From NCBI RefSeq assembly GCF_029227915.1, contig NC_079876.1, positions 29,609,828-29,673,827 of the forward strand: DNA of 64,000 bases, given 5' to 3'. Of the stretch, positions 1 to 10,932 are shown piece by piece. The notes under the pieces were generated by a model that worked only from the letters and a program-made list of their open reading frames with translations, searched no databases and had not been told where the DNA came from. A program made the position numbers and the translations under genes. Within the stretch, counting starts at the first letter, position 1, and each line of letters begins with the position of its first letter. Source of the stretch: Hydractinia symbiolongicarpus. Taxonomy: Eukaryota > Cnidaria > Hydrozoa > Anthoathecata > Hydractiniidae.

Positions 1-285
1 CCATTTGACGACCTTCAGATTTTTCAATAATTTACCCTTTTGATAACGCAACAAAATGAATGAAACTGCAAAATGGGATGGTAATATTTGGGATTTTAAG
101 TTTGAAAGTGTCAGATATGGAAGGCATTATTGCGTATCGTGAAGTAAGGGCTGGTAGAATTATTGGGGCTATTCTATTTCGCCCTGTGGGATAATTCAAC
201 ACAACGTGTCATGTTAACATATTTCCACGGTTAAATCTCTCCAAGCATCCCTCAATCTTCTTATCACACAGGTTAGCCTAGCTAA

Positions 286-368
286 TACCAGAGGTGGGGT
301 TCGCACCCATGCGGACATAAGTCCATTGGAACTTAAGTCCAACGCCTTAACCACTCGACCACCCTGGT
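286..368 (-). pseudogene. tRNA-Leu(UAA)-like copy 1
   Basis: Class C T stem; T55 changed to G, which damages the B box; C11 to U. Likely inactive. Confidence 0.7.
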
Positions 369-739
369 TGAAATTTCAAGTTAATAAGGTTACTTGAACT
401 TGGAAAAAGTACTGGCAATGAATCTTATTATTTTAAATCGCGCAAGAGCATTACCATTTGACGACCTTCAGACTTTTCAATAATTTGCCGTTTTGATAAC
501 TCAACAGATTGACTAGAACGGCAAAAAATTATGGCAATATCTCTGATTTTGAGTTTGAAAGTTTGAGACATGGAAGGAATAATTGCGCATTGTGAATTAA
601 CGGCTGGTACAACTATTGCAGCTGTTCTACCTCTCCAAGTTCGATACTTCGCCACAACGTGTCATGGCAAACACATTTCCACGATTAAAACTCTACAAGC
701 ATCCCTCAATCTTCTTATCACACAGGTTAGCCTAGCTAA

Positions 740-822
740 TACCAGAGGTGGGGTTCGAACCCACGCGGACAATCGTCCATTGGAACTTAAGTCCAACGCC
801 TTAACCACTTGGCCACCCTGGT
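740..822 (-). tRNA. trnL-UAA: tRNA-Leu(UAA) copy 2, class A
   Basis: All stems pair; the only departure is G13 to A in the D arm. Confidence 0.8.
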
Positions 823-1184
823 TGAACATTCAGGTTAATAAGGTTACTTGAATTTGGAAAGGGTACGGGAAATGAACCTTGGTATTCTAAATCGCCCAAG
901 AGCATTACCATTTGACGAAATTCAGATTTTTTTATAATTTTCCATTTTGAAAGCTCAAAAAAATGAATGGAGCTGTAAAAAAGGATGGTAATATTTGGGA
1001 TTTGGAGTTTGAGATATGGAAGGCATTATTGCGCATCGTGAAGTAACGGCTGGTAGAACTATTGGGGCTATTCTTTTTCGCCCTGTGGGATAATTCAACA
1101 CAACGTATCATGTTAACACATTTCTACGGTTAAAACTCGCCAAGCATCCCTCAATCTTCTTATCACACAGGTTAGCCTAGCTAA

Positions 1185-1267
1185 TACCAGAGATGGGGTT
1201 CGAACCCATGCGGACAATAGTCCATTGGAACTTAAGTCCAACGCCTTAACCACTCGGCCACCCTGGT
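1185..1267 (-). tRNA. trnL-UAA: tRNA-Leu(UAA) copy 3, class B
   Basis: Complete class B cloverleaf with A49-U65 and both promoter boxes. Confidence 0.88.
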
Positions 1268-1638
1268 TGAAATTTCAAGTTAATAAGGTTACTTGAACTT
1301 GGAAAAAGTACTGGCAATGAATCTTATTATTTTAAATCGCGCAAGAGCATTACCATTTGACGACCTTCAGACTTTTCAATAATTTGCCGTTTTGATAACT
1401 CAACAGATTGACTAGAACGGCAAAAAATTATGGCAATATCTCTGATTTTGAGTTTGAAAGTTTGAGACATGGAAGGAATAATTGCGCATTGTGAATTAAC
1501 GGCTGGTACAACTATTGCAGCTGTTCTACCTCTCCAAGTTCGATACTTCGCCACAACGTGTCATGGCAAACACATTTCCACGATTAAAACTCTACAAGCA
1601 TCCCTCAATCTACTTATCACACAGGTTAGCCTAGCTAA

Positions 1639-1721
1639 TACCAGAGGTGGGGTTCGAACCCACGCGGACAATCGTCCATTGGAACTTAAGTCCAACGCCT
1701 TAACCACTTGGCCACCCTGGT
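1639..1721 (-). tRNA. trnL-UAA: tRNA-Leu(UAA) copy 4, class A
   Basis: Repeat of copy 2 at +899, also with A13. Confidence 0.8.
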
Positions 1722-2083
1722 TGAACATTCAGGTTAATAAGGTTACTTGAATTTGGAAAGGGTACGGGAAATGAACCTTGGTATTCTAAATCGCCCAAGA
1801 GCATTACCATTTGACGAAATTCAGATTTTTTTATAATTTTCCATTTTGAAAGCTCAAAAAAATGAATGGAGCTGTAAAAAAGGATGGTAATATTTGGGAT
1901 TTGGAGTTTGAGATATGGAAGGCATTATTGCGCATCGTGAAGTAACGGCTGGTAGAACTATTGGGGCTATTCTTTTTCGCCCTGTGGGATAATTCAACAC
2001 AACGTATCATGTTAACACATTTCTACGGTTAAAACTCGCCAAGCATCCCTCAATCTTCTTATCACACAGGTTAGCCTAGCTAA

Positions 2084-2166
2084 TACCAGAGATGGGGTTC
2101 GAACCCATGCGGACAATAGTCCATTGGAACTTAAGTCCAACGCCTTAACCACTCGGCCACCCTGGT
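2084..2166 (-). tRNA. trnL-UAA: tRNA-Leu(UAA) copy 5, class B
   Basis: Complete; repeat of copy 3 at +899. Confidence 0.88.
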
Positions 2167-2537
2167 TGAAATTTCAAGTTAATAAGGTTACTTGAACTTG
2201 GAAAAAGTACTGGCAATGAATCTTATTATTTTAAATCGCGCAAGAGCATTACCATTTGACGACCTTCAGATTTTTCAATAATTTGCCGTTTTGATAACTC
2301 AACAGATTGACTGGAACTGCAAAAAATTATGGCAATATCTGTGATTTTGAGTTTGAAAGTTTGAGACATGGAAGGAATAATTGCGCATTGTGAAATAACG
2401 GCTGGTACAACTATTGCAGCTGTTCTACCTCTCCAAGTTCGATACTTCGCCACAACGTGTCATGGCAAACACATTTCCACGATTAAAACTTTACAAGCAT
2501 CCCTCAATCTTCTTATCACACAGGTTAGCCTAGCTAA

Positions 2538-2620
2538 TACCAGAGGTGGGGTTCGAACACACGCGGACAATCGTCCATTGGAACTTAAGTCCGACGCCTT
2601 AACCACTCGACCACCCTGGT
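2538..2620 (-). pseudogene. tRNA-Leu(UAA)-like copy 6
   Basis: A-prime T stem (U52), a changed anticodon-stem base and C11 to U. Confidence 0.65.
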
Positions 2621-2990
2621 TGAACATTCAGGTTAATAAGGCTACTTGAATTTGGAAAGGGTACGGGAAATGAATCTTGGTATTCTAAATCGCCCAAGAG
2701 CATTACCATTTGACGACCTTCAGAGTTTTTAATAATTTGCCGTTTTGATAACTCAACAAAATGGATGAAACCGCAAGATGGGATGGTAATATCTGGGATT
2801 TTGAGTTGGAAAATTTGAGAAATGGAAGGACTAATTGCGCATTGTAAAATAACGGCTGGTACAACTATTGCAGTCGTTCTATTTCTCCAGGTTCGATACT
2901 TCGCCAGAACGTGTCATGGCAAACACATTTCCACGTTTATATTCTCCAAGCATCCTTCAATAATCTTATCACCGAGATAAACCTAGCTAA

Positions 2991-3073
2991 TACCATAGGT
3001 GGGGTTCGAACCCACGCGGACAATCGTCCATTGGAACATAAGTCCAACGTCTTAACCACTCGGCCACCCTGGT
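2991..3073 (-). pseudogene. tRNA-Leu-like copy 7, anticodon changed to UAU
   Basis: The anticodon loop reads CUUAUGU, so the anticodon is UAU (Ile AUA) on a Leu body. The acceptor 3' strand and G24 are also changed, so it is probably inactive. Confidence 0.7.
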
Positions 3074-3443
3074 TGAATTTTCAGGTTACCAAGGTTACTT
3101 GAACTTGGAAAACGTACTGGCAATGAACCTTAGTATTCAAAATCGCGCAAGAGCACTACCATTTGACGACCTTCAGATTTTTCAATAATTTACCCTTTTG
3201 ATAACGCAACAAAATGAATGGAACTGCAAAATGGGATGGTAATATTTGGGATTTTAAGTTTGAAAGTGTCAGATATGGAAGGCATTATTGCGTATCGTGA
3301 AGTAACGGCTGGTAGAATTATTGGGGCTATTCTATTTCGCCCTGTGGGATAATTCAACACAACGTGTCATGTTAACACATTTCCACGGTTAAATCTCTCC
3401 AAGCATCCCTCAATCTTCTTATCACACAGGTTAGCCTAGCTAA

Positions 3444-3526
3444 TACCAGAGGTGGGGTTCGAACCCATGCGGACAATAGTCCATTGGAACTTAAGTCCAA
3501 CGCCTTAACTACTCGGCCACCCTGGT
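3444..3526 (-). tRNA. tRNA-Leu(UAA)-like copy 8, class C
   Basis: A49/C65 mismatch; one D-loop change. Its trailer has only a T3 run. Confidence 0.6.
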
Positions 3527-3898
3527 TGAAATTTCAAGTTAATAAGGTTACTTGAACTTGAAAAAAGTACTGGCAATGAATCTTATTATTTTAAATCGCG
3601 CAAGAGCATTACCATTTGACGACCTTTAGACTTTTCAATAATTTGCCGTTTTGATAACTCATCAGATTGACTAGAACTGCAAAAAATTATGGCAGTATCT
3701 GTTATTTTGAGTTTGAAAGTTTGAGACATGGAAGGAATAATTGCGCATTGTGAATTAACGGCTGGTACAACTATTTGCAGCTGTTCTACCTCTCCAAGTT
3801 CGATACTTCGCCACAACGTGTCATGGCAAACACATTTCCACGATTAAAACTCTACAAGCATCCCTCAATCTTCTTATCACACAGGTTAGCCTAGCTAA

Positions 3899-3981
3899 TA
3901 CCAGAGGTGGGGTTCGAACCCACGCGAACAATGGTCCATTGGAACTTAAGTCCAACGCCTTAACCACTCGGGGACCCTGGT
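3899..3981 (-). pseudogene. tRNA-Leu(UAA)-like copy 9
   Basis: The 5' strand of the D stem and adjacent A box are altered; the variable stem is also changed. Confidence 0.65.
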
Positions 3982-4351
3982 TGAACATTCAGGTTAATAA
4001 GGTTACTTGAATTTGGAAAGGGTACGGGAAATGAACCTTGGTATTCTAAATCGCCCAAGAGCATTACCATTTGACGACCTTCAGAGTTTTCTATAATTTG
4101 CCGTTTTGATAAGTCAACAAAATGAATGGAACTGCAAGATGGGGTAGTAATATCTGGGATTTTGAGCTTGAAAGTTTGGGATATGGAAGGCATAATTGCG
4201 CATCGTGAAAAAACGGCTTGTAGAATTATTGGAGCTATTCCATTTCACCATGCGCGAAATTTCACCACAAGGTATCATGTTAAGGCATTTCCACGGTTAA
4301 AACTCTTCAAGCGTCCCTCAATCTTCTTATCACACAGGTTAGCCTAGCTAA

Positions 4352-4434
4352 TACCAGAGGTGATGTTCGAACCCACGCGGACAATCGTCCATTGGAACTT
4401 AAGTCCAACGCCTTAACCACTCGGCCACCCTGGT
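4352..4434 (-). pseudogene. tRNA-Leu(UAA)-like copy 10
   Basis: Two changes in the 3' strand of the T stem break pairing and alter the B box. Confidence 0.65.
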
Positions 4435-4804
4435 TGAAATTTCAAGTTAATAAGGTTAGTTGAACTTGGAAAAAGTACTGGCAATGAATCTTATTATTTT
4501 AAATCGCGCAAGAGTATTACCATTTGACGACCTTCAGAGTTTTCAATAATTTGCCGTTTTGATAACTCAACAAAATGAATGGAACTGCAAGATGGGATGG
4601 TAATATCTGGGATTTTGAGCTTGAAAGTTTGGGATATGGAAGGCATAATTGCACATCGTGAAAAAACGGCTTGTAGGATTATTGGTGCTATTCCATTTCG
4701 CCATGTGCGATATTTCACCACAAGGTATCATGTTAAGGCATTTCCACGGTTAAAACTTTCCAAGCGTCCCTCAATCTTCTTATCACACAGGTTAGCCTAG
4801 CTAA

Positions 4805-4887
4805 TACCAGAGGTGGGGTTCGAACCCACTCGGACAATCGTCCATTGGAACTTAAGTCCAACGCCTTAACCACTCGGCCACCCTGGT
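4805..4887 (-). tRNA. trnL-UAA: tRNA-Leu(UAA) copy 11, class A
   Basis: All stems pair; C48 to A between variable arm and T stem. It is followed by a 206-bp short monomer. Confidence 0.75.
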
Positions 4888-5010
4888 TGAAATTTCAGGT
4901 TAATAAGGTTACTTGATCTTGGAAAAAAAGGTATCATGTTAACACATTTCCACGGTTAAAACTCTCCAAGCATCCCTCAATCTTCTTATCACACAGGTTA
5001 GCCTAGCTAA

Positions 5011-5093
5011 TACCAGAGGTGGGGTTCGAACCCATGCGGACAATAGTCCATTGGAACTTAAGTCCAACGCCGTAACCACTCGGCCACCCTGGT
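5011..5093 (-). tRNA. tRNA-Leu(UAA)-like copy 12, class C
   Basis: A49/C65 mismatch and A22 to C. Confidence 0.55.
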
Positions 5094-5464
5094 TGAAATT
5101 TCAAGTTAATAAGGTTACTTGAACTTGGAAAAAGTACTGGCAATGAATCTTATTATTTTAAATCGCGCAAGAGCATTACCATTTGACGACCTTCAGACTT
5201 TTCAATAATTTGCCGTTTTGATAACTCAACAGATTGATTGGAACTGCAAAAAATTGTGGCAATATCTGTGATTTTGAGTTTGAAAGTTTGAGACATGGAA
5301 GGAATAATTGCGCATTGTGAAAAAACGGCTGGTACAACTATTGCAGCTGTTCTACCTCTCCAAGTTCGATACTTCGCCACAACGTGTCATGGCAAACACA
5401 TTTCCACGATTAAAACTCTACAAGCATCCCTCAATCTTCTTATCACACAGGTTAGCCTAGCTAA

Positions 5465-5547
5465 TACAGGAGGTGTGGTTCGAACCCACGCGGACAATCG
5501 TCCATTGGAACTTAAGTCCAACGCCTTAACCACTCGGCCACCCTGGT
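5465..5547 (-). pseudogene. tRNA-Leu(UAA)-like copy 13
   Basis: Rearranged acceptor 3' strand (CTCCTGT) and a broken T stem. Confidence 0.65.
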
Positions 5548-5917
5548 TGAAATTTCAAGTTAATAAGGTTACTTGAACTTGGAAAAAGTACTGGCAATGA
5601 ATCTTATTATTTTAAATCGCGCAAGAGCATTACCGTTTGACGACCTTCAGACTTTTCTATAACTTGCCGTTTTGATAACTCAACAAAATGAAAGGAACTG
5701 CAAAATGGGATTGTAATATTTAGGATTTTGAGTTTGAAAGTGTCAGATATGGAAGGCATTATTGCGTATCGTTAAGTAACGGCTGGTAGAATTATTGGGG
5801 CTATTCTATTTTACCCTGTGGGATAATTCAACACAACGTGTCATGTTAACACATCTCCACGGTTAAAACTCTCCAAGCATCCCTCAATCTTCTTATCACA
5901 CAGGTTAGCCTAGCTAA

Positions 5918-6000
5918 TACAGGAGGTGGGGTTCGAACCCATGCGGACAATAGTCCATTGGAACTTAAGTCCAACGCCGTAACCACTCGGCCACCCTGGT
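5918..6000 (-). pseudogene. tRNA-Leu(UAA)-like copy 14
   Basis: Same acceptor change as copy 13 on a class C body with C22. Confidence 0.65.
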
Positions 6001-6371
6001 TGAAATTTCAAGTTAATAAGGTTACTTGAACTTGGAAAAAGTACTGGCAATGAATCTTATTATTTTAAATCGCGCAAGAGCATTACCATTTGACGACCTT
6101 CAGACTTTTCAATAATTTGCCGTTTTGATAACTCAACAGATTGATTGGAACTGCAAAAAATTGTGGCAATATCTGTGATTTTGAGTTTGAAAGTTTGAGA
6201 CATGGAAGGAATAATTGCGCATTGTGAAAAAACGGCTGGTACAACTATTGCAGCTGTTCTACCTCTCCAAGTTCGATACTTCGCCACAACGTGTCATGGC
6301 AAACACATTTCCACGATTAAAACTCTACAAGCATCCCTCAATCTTCTTATCACACAGGTTAGCCTAGCTAA

Positions 6372-6454
6372 TACAGGAGGTGTGGTTCGAACCCACGCGG
6401 ACAATCGTCCATTGGAACTTAAGTCCAACGCCTTAACCACTCGGCCACCCTGGT
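6372..6454 (-). pseudogene. tRNA-Leu(UAA)-like copy 15
   Basis: Repeat of copy 13 at +907. Confidence 0.65.
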
Positions 6455-6824
6455 TGAAATTTCAAGTTAATAAGGTTACTTGAACTTGGAAAAAGTACTG
6501 GCAATGAATCTTATTATTTTAAATCGCGCAAGAGCATTACCGTTTGACGACCTTCAGACTTTTCTATAACTTGCTGTTTTGATAACTCAACAAAATGAAA
6601 GGAACTGCAAAATGGGATTGTAATATTTAGGATTTTGAGTTTGAAAGTGTCAGATATGGAAGGCATTATTGCGTATCGTTAAGTAACGGCTGGTAGAATT
6701 ATTGGGGCTATTCTATTTTACCCTGTGGGATAATTCAACACAACGTGTCATGTTAACACATCTCCACGGTTAAAACTCTCCAAGCATCCCTCAATCTTCT
6801 TATCACACAGGTTAGCCTAGCTAA

Positions 6825-6907
6825 TACCAGAGGTGGGGTTCGAACCCATGCGGACAATAGTCCATTGGAACTTAAGTCCAACGCCGTAACCACTCGGCCA
6901 CCCTGGT
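6825..6907 (-). tRNA. tRNA-Leu(UAA)-like copy 16, class C
   Basis: A49/C65 mismatch and A22 to C. Confidence 0.55.
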
Positions 6908-7278
6908 TGAAATTTCAAGTTAATAAGGTTACTTGAACTTGGAAAAAGTACTGGCAATGAATCTTATTATTTTAAATCGCGCAAGAGCATTACCATTTGA
7001 CGACCTTCAGACTTTTCTATAACTTGCCGTTTTGATAACTCAACAAAATGAAAGGAACTGCAAAATAGGATTGTAATATTTAGGATTTTGAGTTTGAAAG
7101 TTTGAGACATGGAAGGAATAATTGCGCATTGTGAAATAACGGCTGGTACAACTATTGCAGCTGTTCTACCTCTCCAAGTTCGATACTTCGCCACAACGTG
7201 TCATGGCAAACACATTTCCACGATTAAAACTCTACAAGCATCCCTCAATCTTCTTATCACACAGGTTAGCCTAGCTAG

Positions 7279-7361
7279 TACCAAAGGTGGGGTTCGAACC
7301 CACGCGGACAATAGTCCATTGGAACTTAAGTCCAACGCCTTAACAACTCGGCCACCCTTGT
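7279..7361 (-). pseudogene. tRNA-Leu(UAA)-like copy 17
   Basis: Acceptor changed on both strands without restoring pairing; G18/G19 region of the D loop altered. Confidence 0.6.
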
Positions 7362-7731
7362 TGAAATCTCAAGTTAATAAGGTTACTTGAACTTGGAAAA
7401 AGTACTGGCAATGAATCTTATTATTTTAAATCGCGCAAGAGCATTACCATTTGACGACCTTCAGATTTTTCAATAATTTGCCCTTTTGATAACTCAACAA
7501 AATGAATGGAATTGCAAAATGGGATGGTAATATTTGGGATTTTAAGTTTGAAAGTGTCAGATATGGAAGGCATTATTGCGTGTCGTGAAGTAACGGCTGG
7601 TAGAATTATTGGGGCTATTCTATTTTACCCTGTGGGATAATTCAACACAACGTGTCATGTTAACACATTTCCACGGTTAAAACTCTCCAAGCATCCCTCA
7701 ATCTTCTTATCACACAGGTTAGCCTAGCTAA

Positions 7732-7814
7732 TACCAGAGTTGGGGTTCGAACCCATGCGGACAATAGTCCATTGGAACTTAAGTCCAACGCCTTAACCAC
7801 TCGGCCACCCTGGT
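7732..7814 (-). tRNA. tRNA-Leu(UAA)-like copy 18
   Basis: Class B body but position 65 is A, so A49/A65 do not pair; otherwise intact. Confidence 0.6.
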
Positions 7815-8133
7815 TGAAATTTCAAGTTAATAAGGTTACTTGAACTTGGAAAAAGTACTGGCAATGAATCTTATTATTTTAAATCGCCCAAGAGCATTAC
7901 CATTTGACGACCTTCAGACTTTTCAAATAATTTGCCGTTTTGATAACTCAACAGATTGACTGGAACTGCAAAAAAATATGGTAATATCTCTGATTTTGAG
8001 TTTGAAAGTTTGAGACATGGAAGGAATAATTGCGCATTATGAAACAACGGCTGGTACAACTATTGCAGCTATTCTACCTCTGCAACTTCGATACTTCGCC
8101 ACAACGTGTCATGGCAAACACGTTTCCATGATT

Positions 8134-8137
8134 AAAA
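8134..8137 (-). terminator. Representative Pol III terminator (TTTT)
   Basis: The minus strand has TTTT about 50 nt beyond the tRNA 3' end. The same GAGTTTTAA context recurs after most copies. T4 is the minimal Pol III terminator in many animals; whether it acts efficiently here is inference. Confidence 0.45.
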
Positions 8138-8186
8138 CTCTACAAGCATCCCTCAATCTTCTTATCACACAGGTTAGCCTAGCTAA

Positions 8187-8269
8187 TACCAGAGGTGGGG
8201 TTCGAACCCACGCGGACAATCGTCCATTGGAACTTAAGTCCAACGCCTTAACCACTCGGCCACCCTGGT
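8187..8269 (-). tRNA. trnL-UAA: tRNA-Leu(UAA) copy 19, class A
   Basis: Complete class A cloverleaf; A box TGGCCGAGTGG and B box GGTTCGAACCC intact; T4 in the trailer at 8134-8137. Confidence 0.9.
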
Positions 8270-8392
8270 TGAAATTTCAGGTTAATAAGGTTACTTGATC
8301 TTTGAAAACAACGTATCATGTTAACACATTTCCACGGTTAAAACTCTCCAAGCATCCCTCAATCTTCTTATCACACAGGTTAGCCTAGCTAA

Positions 8393-8475
8393 TACCAGAG
8401 GTGGGGTTCGAATCCATGCGGACAATAGTCCATTGGAACTTAAGTCCAACGGCTTAACCACTCGGCCACCCTGGT
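8393..8475 (-). tRNA. tRNA-Leu(UAA)-like copy 20, class D
   Basis: A53/C61 and A49/C65 mismatches plus G24 to C; sits in a 206-bp short monomer. Confidence 0.5.
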
Positions 8476-8845
8476 TGAAATTTCAAGTTAATAAGGTTAC
8501 TTGAACTTGGAAAAAGTACTGGCAATGAATCTTATTATTTTAAATCGCGCAAGAGCATTACCATTTGACGACCTTCAGATTTTTGAATAATTTGCCCTTT
8601 TGATAACTCAACAAAATGAATGGAACTGCAAAATGGAATGGTAACATTTGGGATTTTGAGTTTAAAAGTTTCAGATATGGAAGGCATTATTACGTATCGT
8701 GAAGTAACGGCTGGTAGAATTATTGGGGCTATTCTTATTTGCCCTGTTGGATAATTCAACACAACGTATCATGTTAACACATTTCCACGGTTAAAACTCG
8801 CCAAGCATCCCTCAATCTTCTTATCACACAGGTTAGCCTAGCTAA

Positions 8846-8927
8846 TACCAGAGATGGGTTCGAACCCATGCGGACAATAGTCCATTGGAACTTAAGTCCA
8901 ACGCCTTAACCACTCGGCCACCCTGGT
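8846..8927 (-). tRNA. tRNA-Leu(UAA)-like copy 21
   Basis: Class B with one base lost from the 3' strand of the T stem. Confidence 0.55.
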
Positions 8928-9298
8928 TGAAATTTCAAGTTAATAAGGTTACTTGAACTTGGAAAAAGTACTGGCAATGAATCTTATTATTTTAAATCGC
9001 GCAAGAGCATTACCATTTGACGACCTTCAGACTTTTCAATAATTTGCCGTTTTGATAACTCAAAAGATTGACTGGAACTGCAAAAAATTGTGGCAGTATC
9101 TGTGATTTTGAATTTGAAAATTTGAGACATGGAAGGAATAATTGCGCATTGTGAAATAACGGCTGGTACAACTATTGCAGCTGTTCTACCTCTCCAAGTT
9201 CGATACTTCGCCACAACGTGTCATGGCAAACACATTTCCACGATTAGAACTGTACAAGCATCCCTCAATTTTCTTATCACACAGGTTAGCCTAGCTAA

Positions 9299-9366
9299 TA
9301 CCAGAGGTGCGGACAATCGTCCATTGGAACTTAAGTCCAACGCCTTAACCACTCGGCCACCCTGGT
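9299..9366 (-). pseudogene. tRNA-Leu(UAA) copy 22, T arm deleted
   Basis: A 15-bp deletion removes most of the T arm and the whole B box; the remainder is class A. Confidence 0.9.
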
Positions 9367-9736
9367 TGAACATTCAGGTTAATAAGGTTACTTGAATTTG
9401 GAAAGGGTACGGGAAATGAACCTTGGTATTCTAAATCGCCCAAGAGCATTACCATTTGACGACCTTCAGATTTTTCAATAATTTGCCCTTTTGATAACTC
9501 AACAAAATGAATGGAACTGCAAAATGGGATGGTAATATTTGGGACTTTAAGTTTGAAAGTGTCAGATATGGAAGGCATTATTACGTATCGTGAAGTAACG
9601 GCTGGTAGAATTATTGGGGCTATTCTATTTTACCCTGTGGGATAATTCAACACAACGTGTCATGTTAACACATTTCCACGGTTAAAACTCTCCAAGCATC
9701 CCTCAATCTTCTTATCACACAGGTTAGCCTAGCTAA

Positions 9737-9819
9737 TACCAGAGGTGGGGTTCGAACCCATGCGGACAATAGTCCATTGGAACTTAAGTCCAACGACTTA
9801 ACCACTCGGCCACCCTGGT
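9737..9819 (-). tRNA. tRNA-Leu(UAA)-like copy 23, class C
   Basis: A49/C65 mismatch and G24 to U. Confidence 0.55.
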
Positions 9820-10190
9820 TGAAATTTCAAGTTAATAAGGTTACTTGAACTTGGAAAAAGTACTGGCAATGAATCTTATTATTTTAAATCGCGCAAGAGC
9901 ATTACCATTTGACGACCTTCAGACTTTTCAATAATTTGCCGTTTTGATAACTCAACAGATTGACTGGAACTGCAAACAAGTATGGTAATATCTGTGATTT
10001 TGAGTTTCAAAGTTTGAGACATGGAAGGAATAATTGCGCATTATGAAATAACGGCTGGTACAACTATTGCAGCTATTCTACCTCTCCAAGTTCGATACTT
10101 CGCCACAACGTGTCATGGCAAACACGTTTCCACGATTAAAACTCTACAAGCATCCCTCAATCTCCTTATCACACAGGTTAGCCTAGCTAA

Positions 10191-10273
10191 TACCAGAGGT
10201 GGGGTTCGAACCCACGCGGACAATCGTCCATTGTAACTTAAGTCCAACGCCTTAACCACTCGACCACCCTGGT
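10191..10273 (-). tRNA. tRNA-Leu(UAA)-like copy 24, class A
   Basis: U11-G24 wobble and one anticodon-stem mismatch at position 40. Confidence 0.6.
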
Positions 10274-10396
10274 TGAAATTTCAGGTTAATAAGGTTACTT
10301 GATCTTGGAAAACAACGTATCATGTTAACACATTTCCACGGTTAAAACTCTCCAAGCATCCCTCAATCTTCTTATCACACAGGTTAGCCTAGCTAA

Positions 10397-10479
10397 TACC
10401 AGAGGTGGGGTTCGAATCCATGCGGACAATAGTCCATTGGAACTTAAGTCCAACGGCTTCACCACTCGGCCACCCTGGT
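10397..10479 (-). tRNA. tRNA-Leu(UAA)-like copy 25, class D
   Basis: Class D plus a D-loop change; 206-bp short monomer. Confidence 0.45.
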
Positions 10480-10849
10480 TGAAATTTCAAGTTAATAAGG
10501 TTACTTGAACTTGGAAAAAGTACTGGCAATGAATCTTATCATTTTAAATCGCGCAAGAGCACTACCATTTGACGACCTTCAGATTTTTCAATATTTTGCC
10601 CTTTTGATAACTCAACAAAATGAATGGAACTGCAAAATGGAGTGGTAATATTTGGGTTTTTGGGTTTGAAAGTTTCAGATATGGAAGGCATTATTGCGTA
10701 TCGTGAAGTAACGGCTGGTAGAATTATTGGGGCTATTCTATTTTGCCCTGTTGGATAATTCAACACAACGTATCATGTTAACACATTTCCACGGTTAAAA
10801 CTCGCCAAGCATCCCTCAATCTCCTTATCACACAGGTTAGCCTAGCTAA

Positions 10850-10932
10850 TACCAGAGATGGGGTTCGAACCCATGCGGACAATAGTCCATTGGAACTTAA
10901 GTCCAACGCCTTAACCACTCGGCCACCCTGGT
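10850..10932 (-). tRNA. trnL-UAA: tRNA-Leu(UAA) copy 26, class B
   Basis: Complete class B cloverleaf. Confidence 0.88.

Larger units (their letters stand above)
428..2225. repeat. 899-bp dimer, two tandem units
   Basis: Two consecutive two-monomer units (about 428-1326 and 1327-2225) are nearly identical; I noticed one substitution, near 1610. A third diverged unit follows. Boundaries are approximate because any phase of the dimer is equivalent. Confidence 0.85.
5153..6966. repeat. 907-bp dimer, two tandem units
   Basis: The stretch 5153-6059 repeats at 6060-6966 with very few differences, including the shared unusual acceptor and T-stem changes of copies 13 and 15. Boundaries are approximate. 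Confidence 0.85.

Noticed and set aside
8017-8298. Recurrent plus-strand frame of about 93 codons starting MEGIIAH
   Set aside because: Its C-terminal third is the antisense translation of the tRNA, and it repeats only because the array repeats. Differences between copies are not biased to silent sites as far as I can see.
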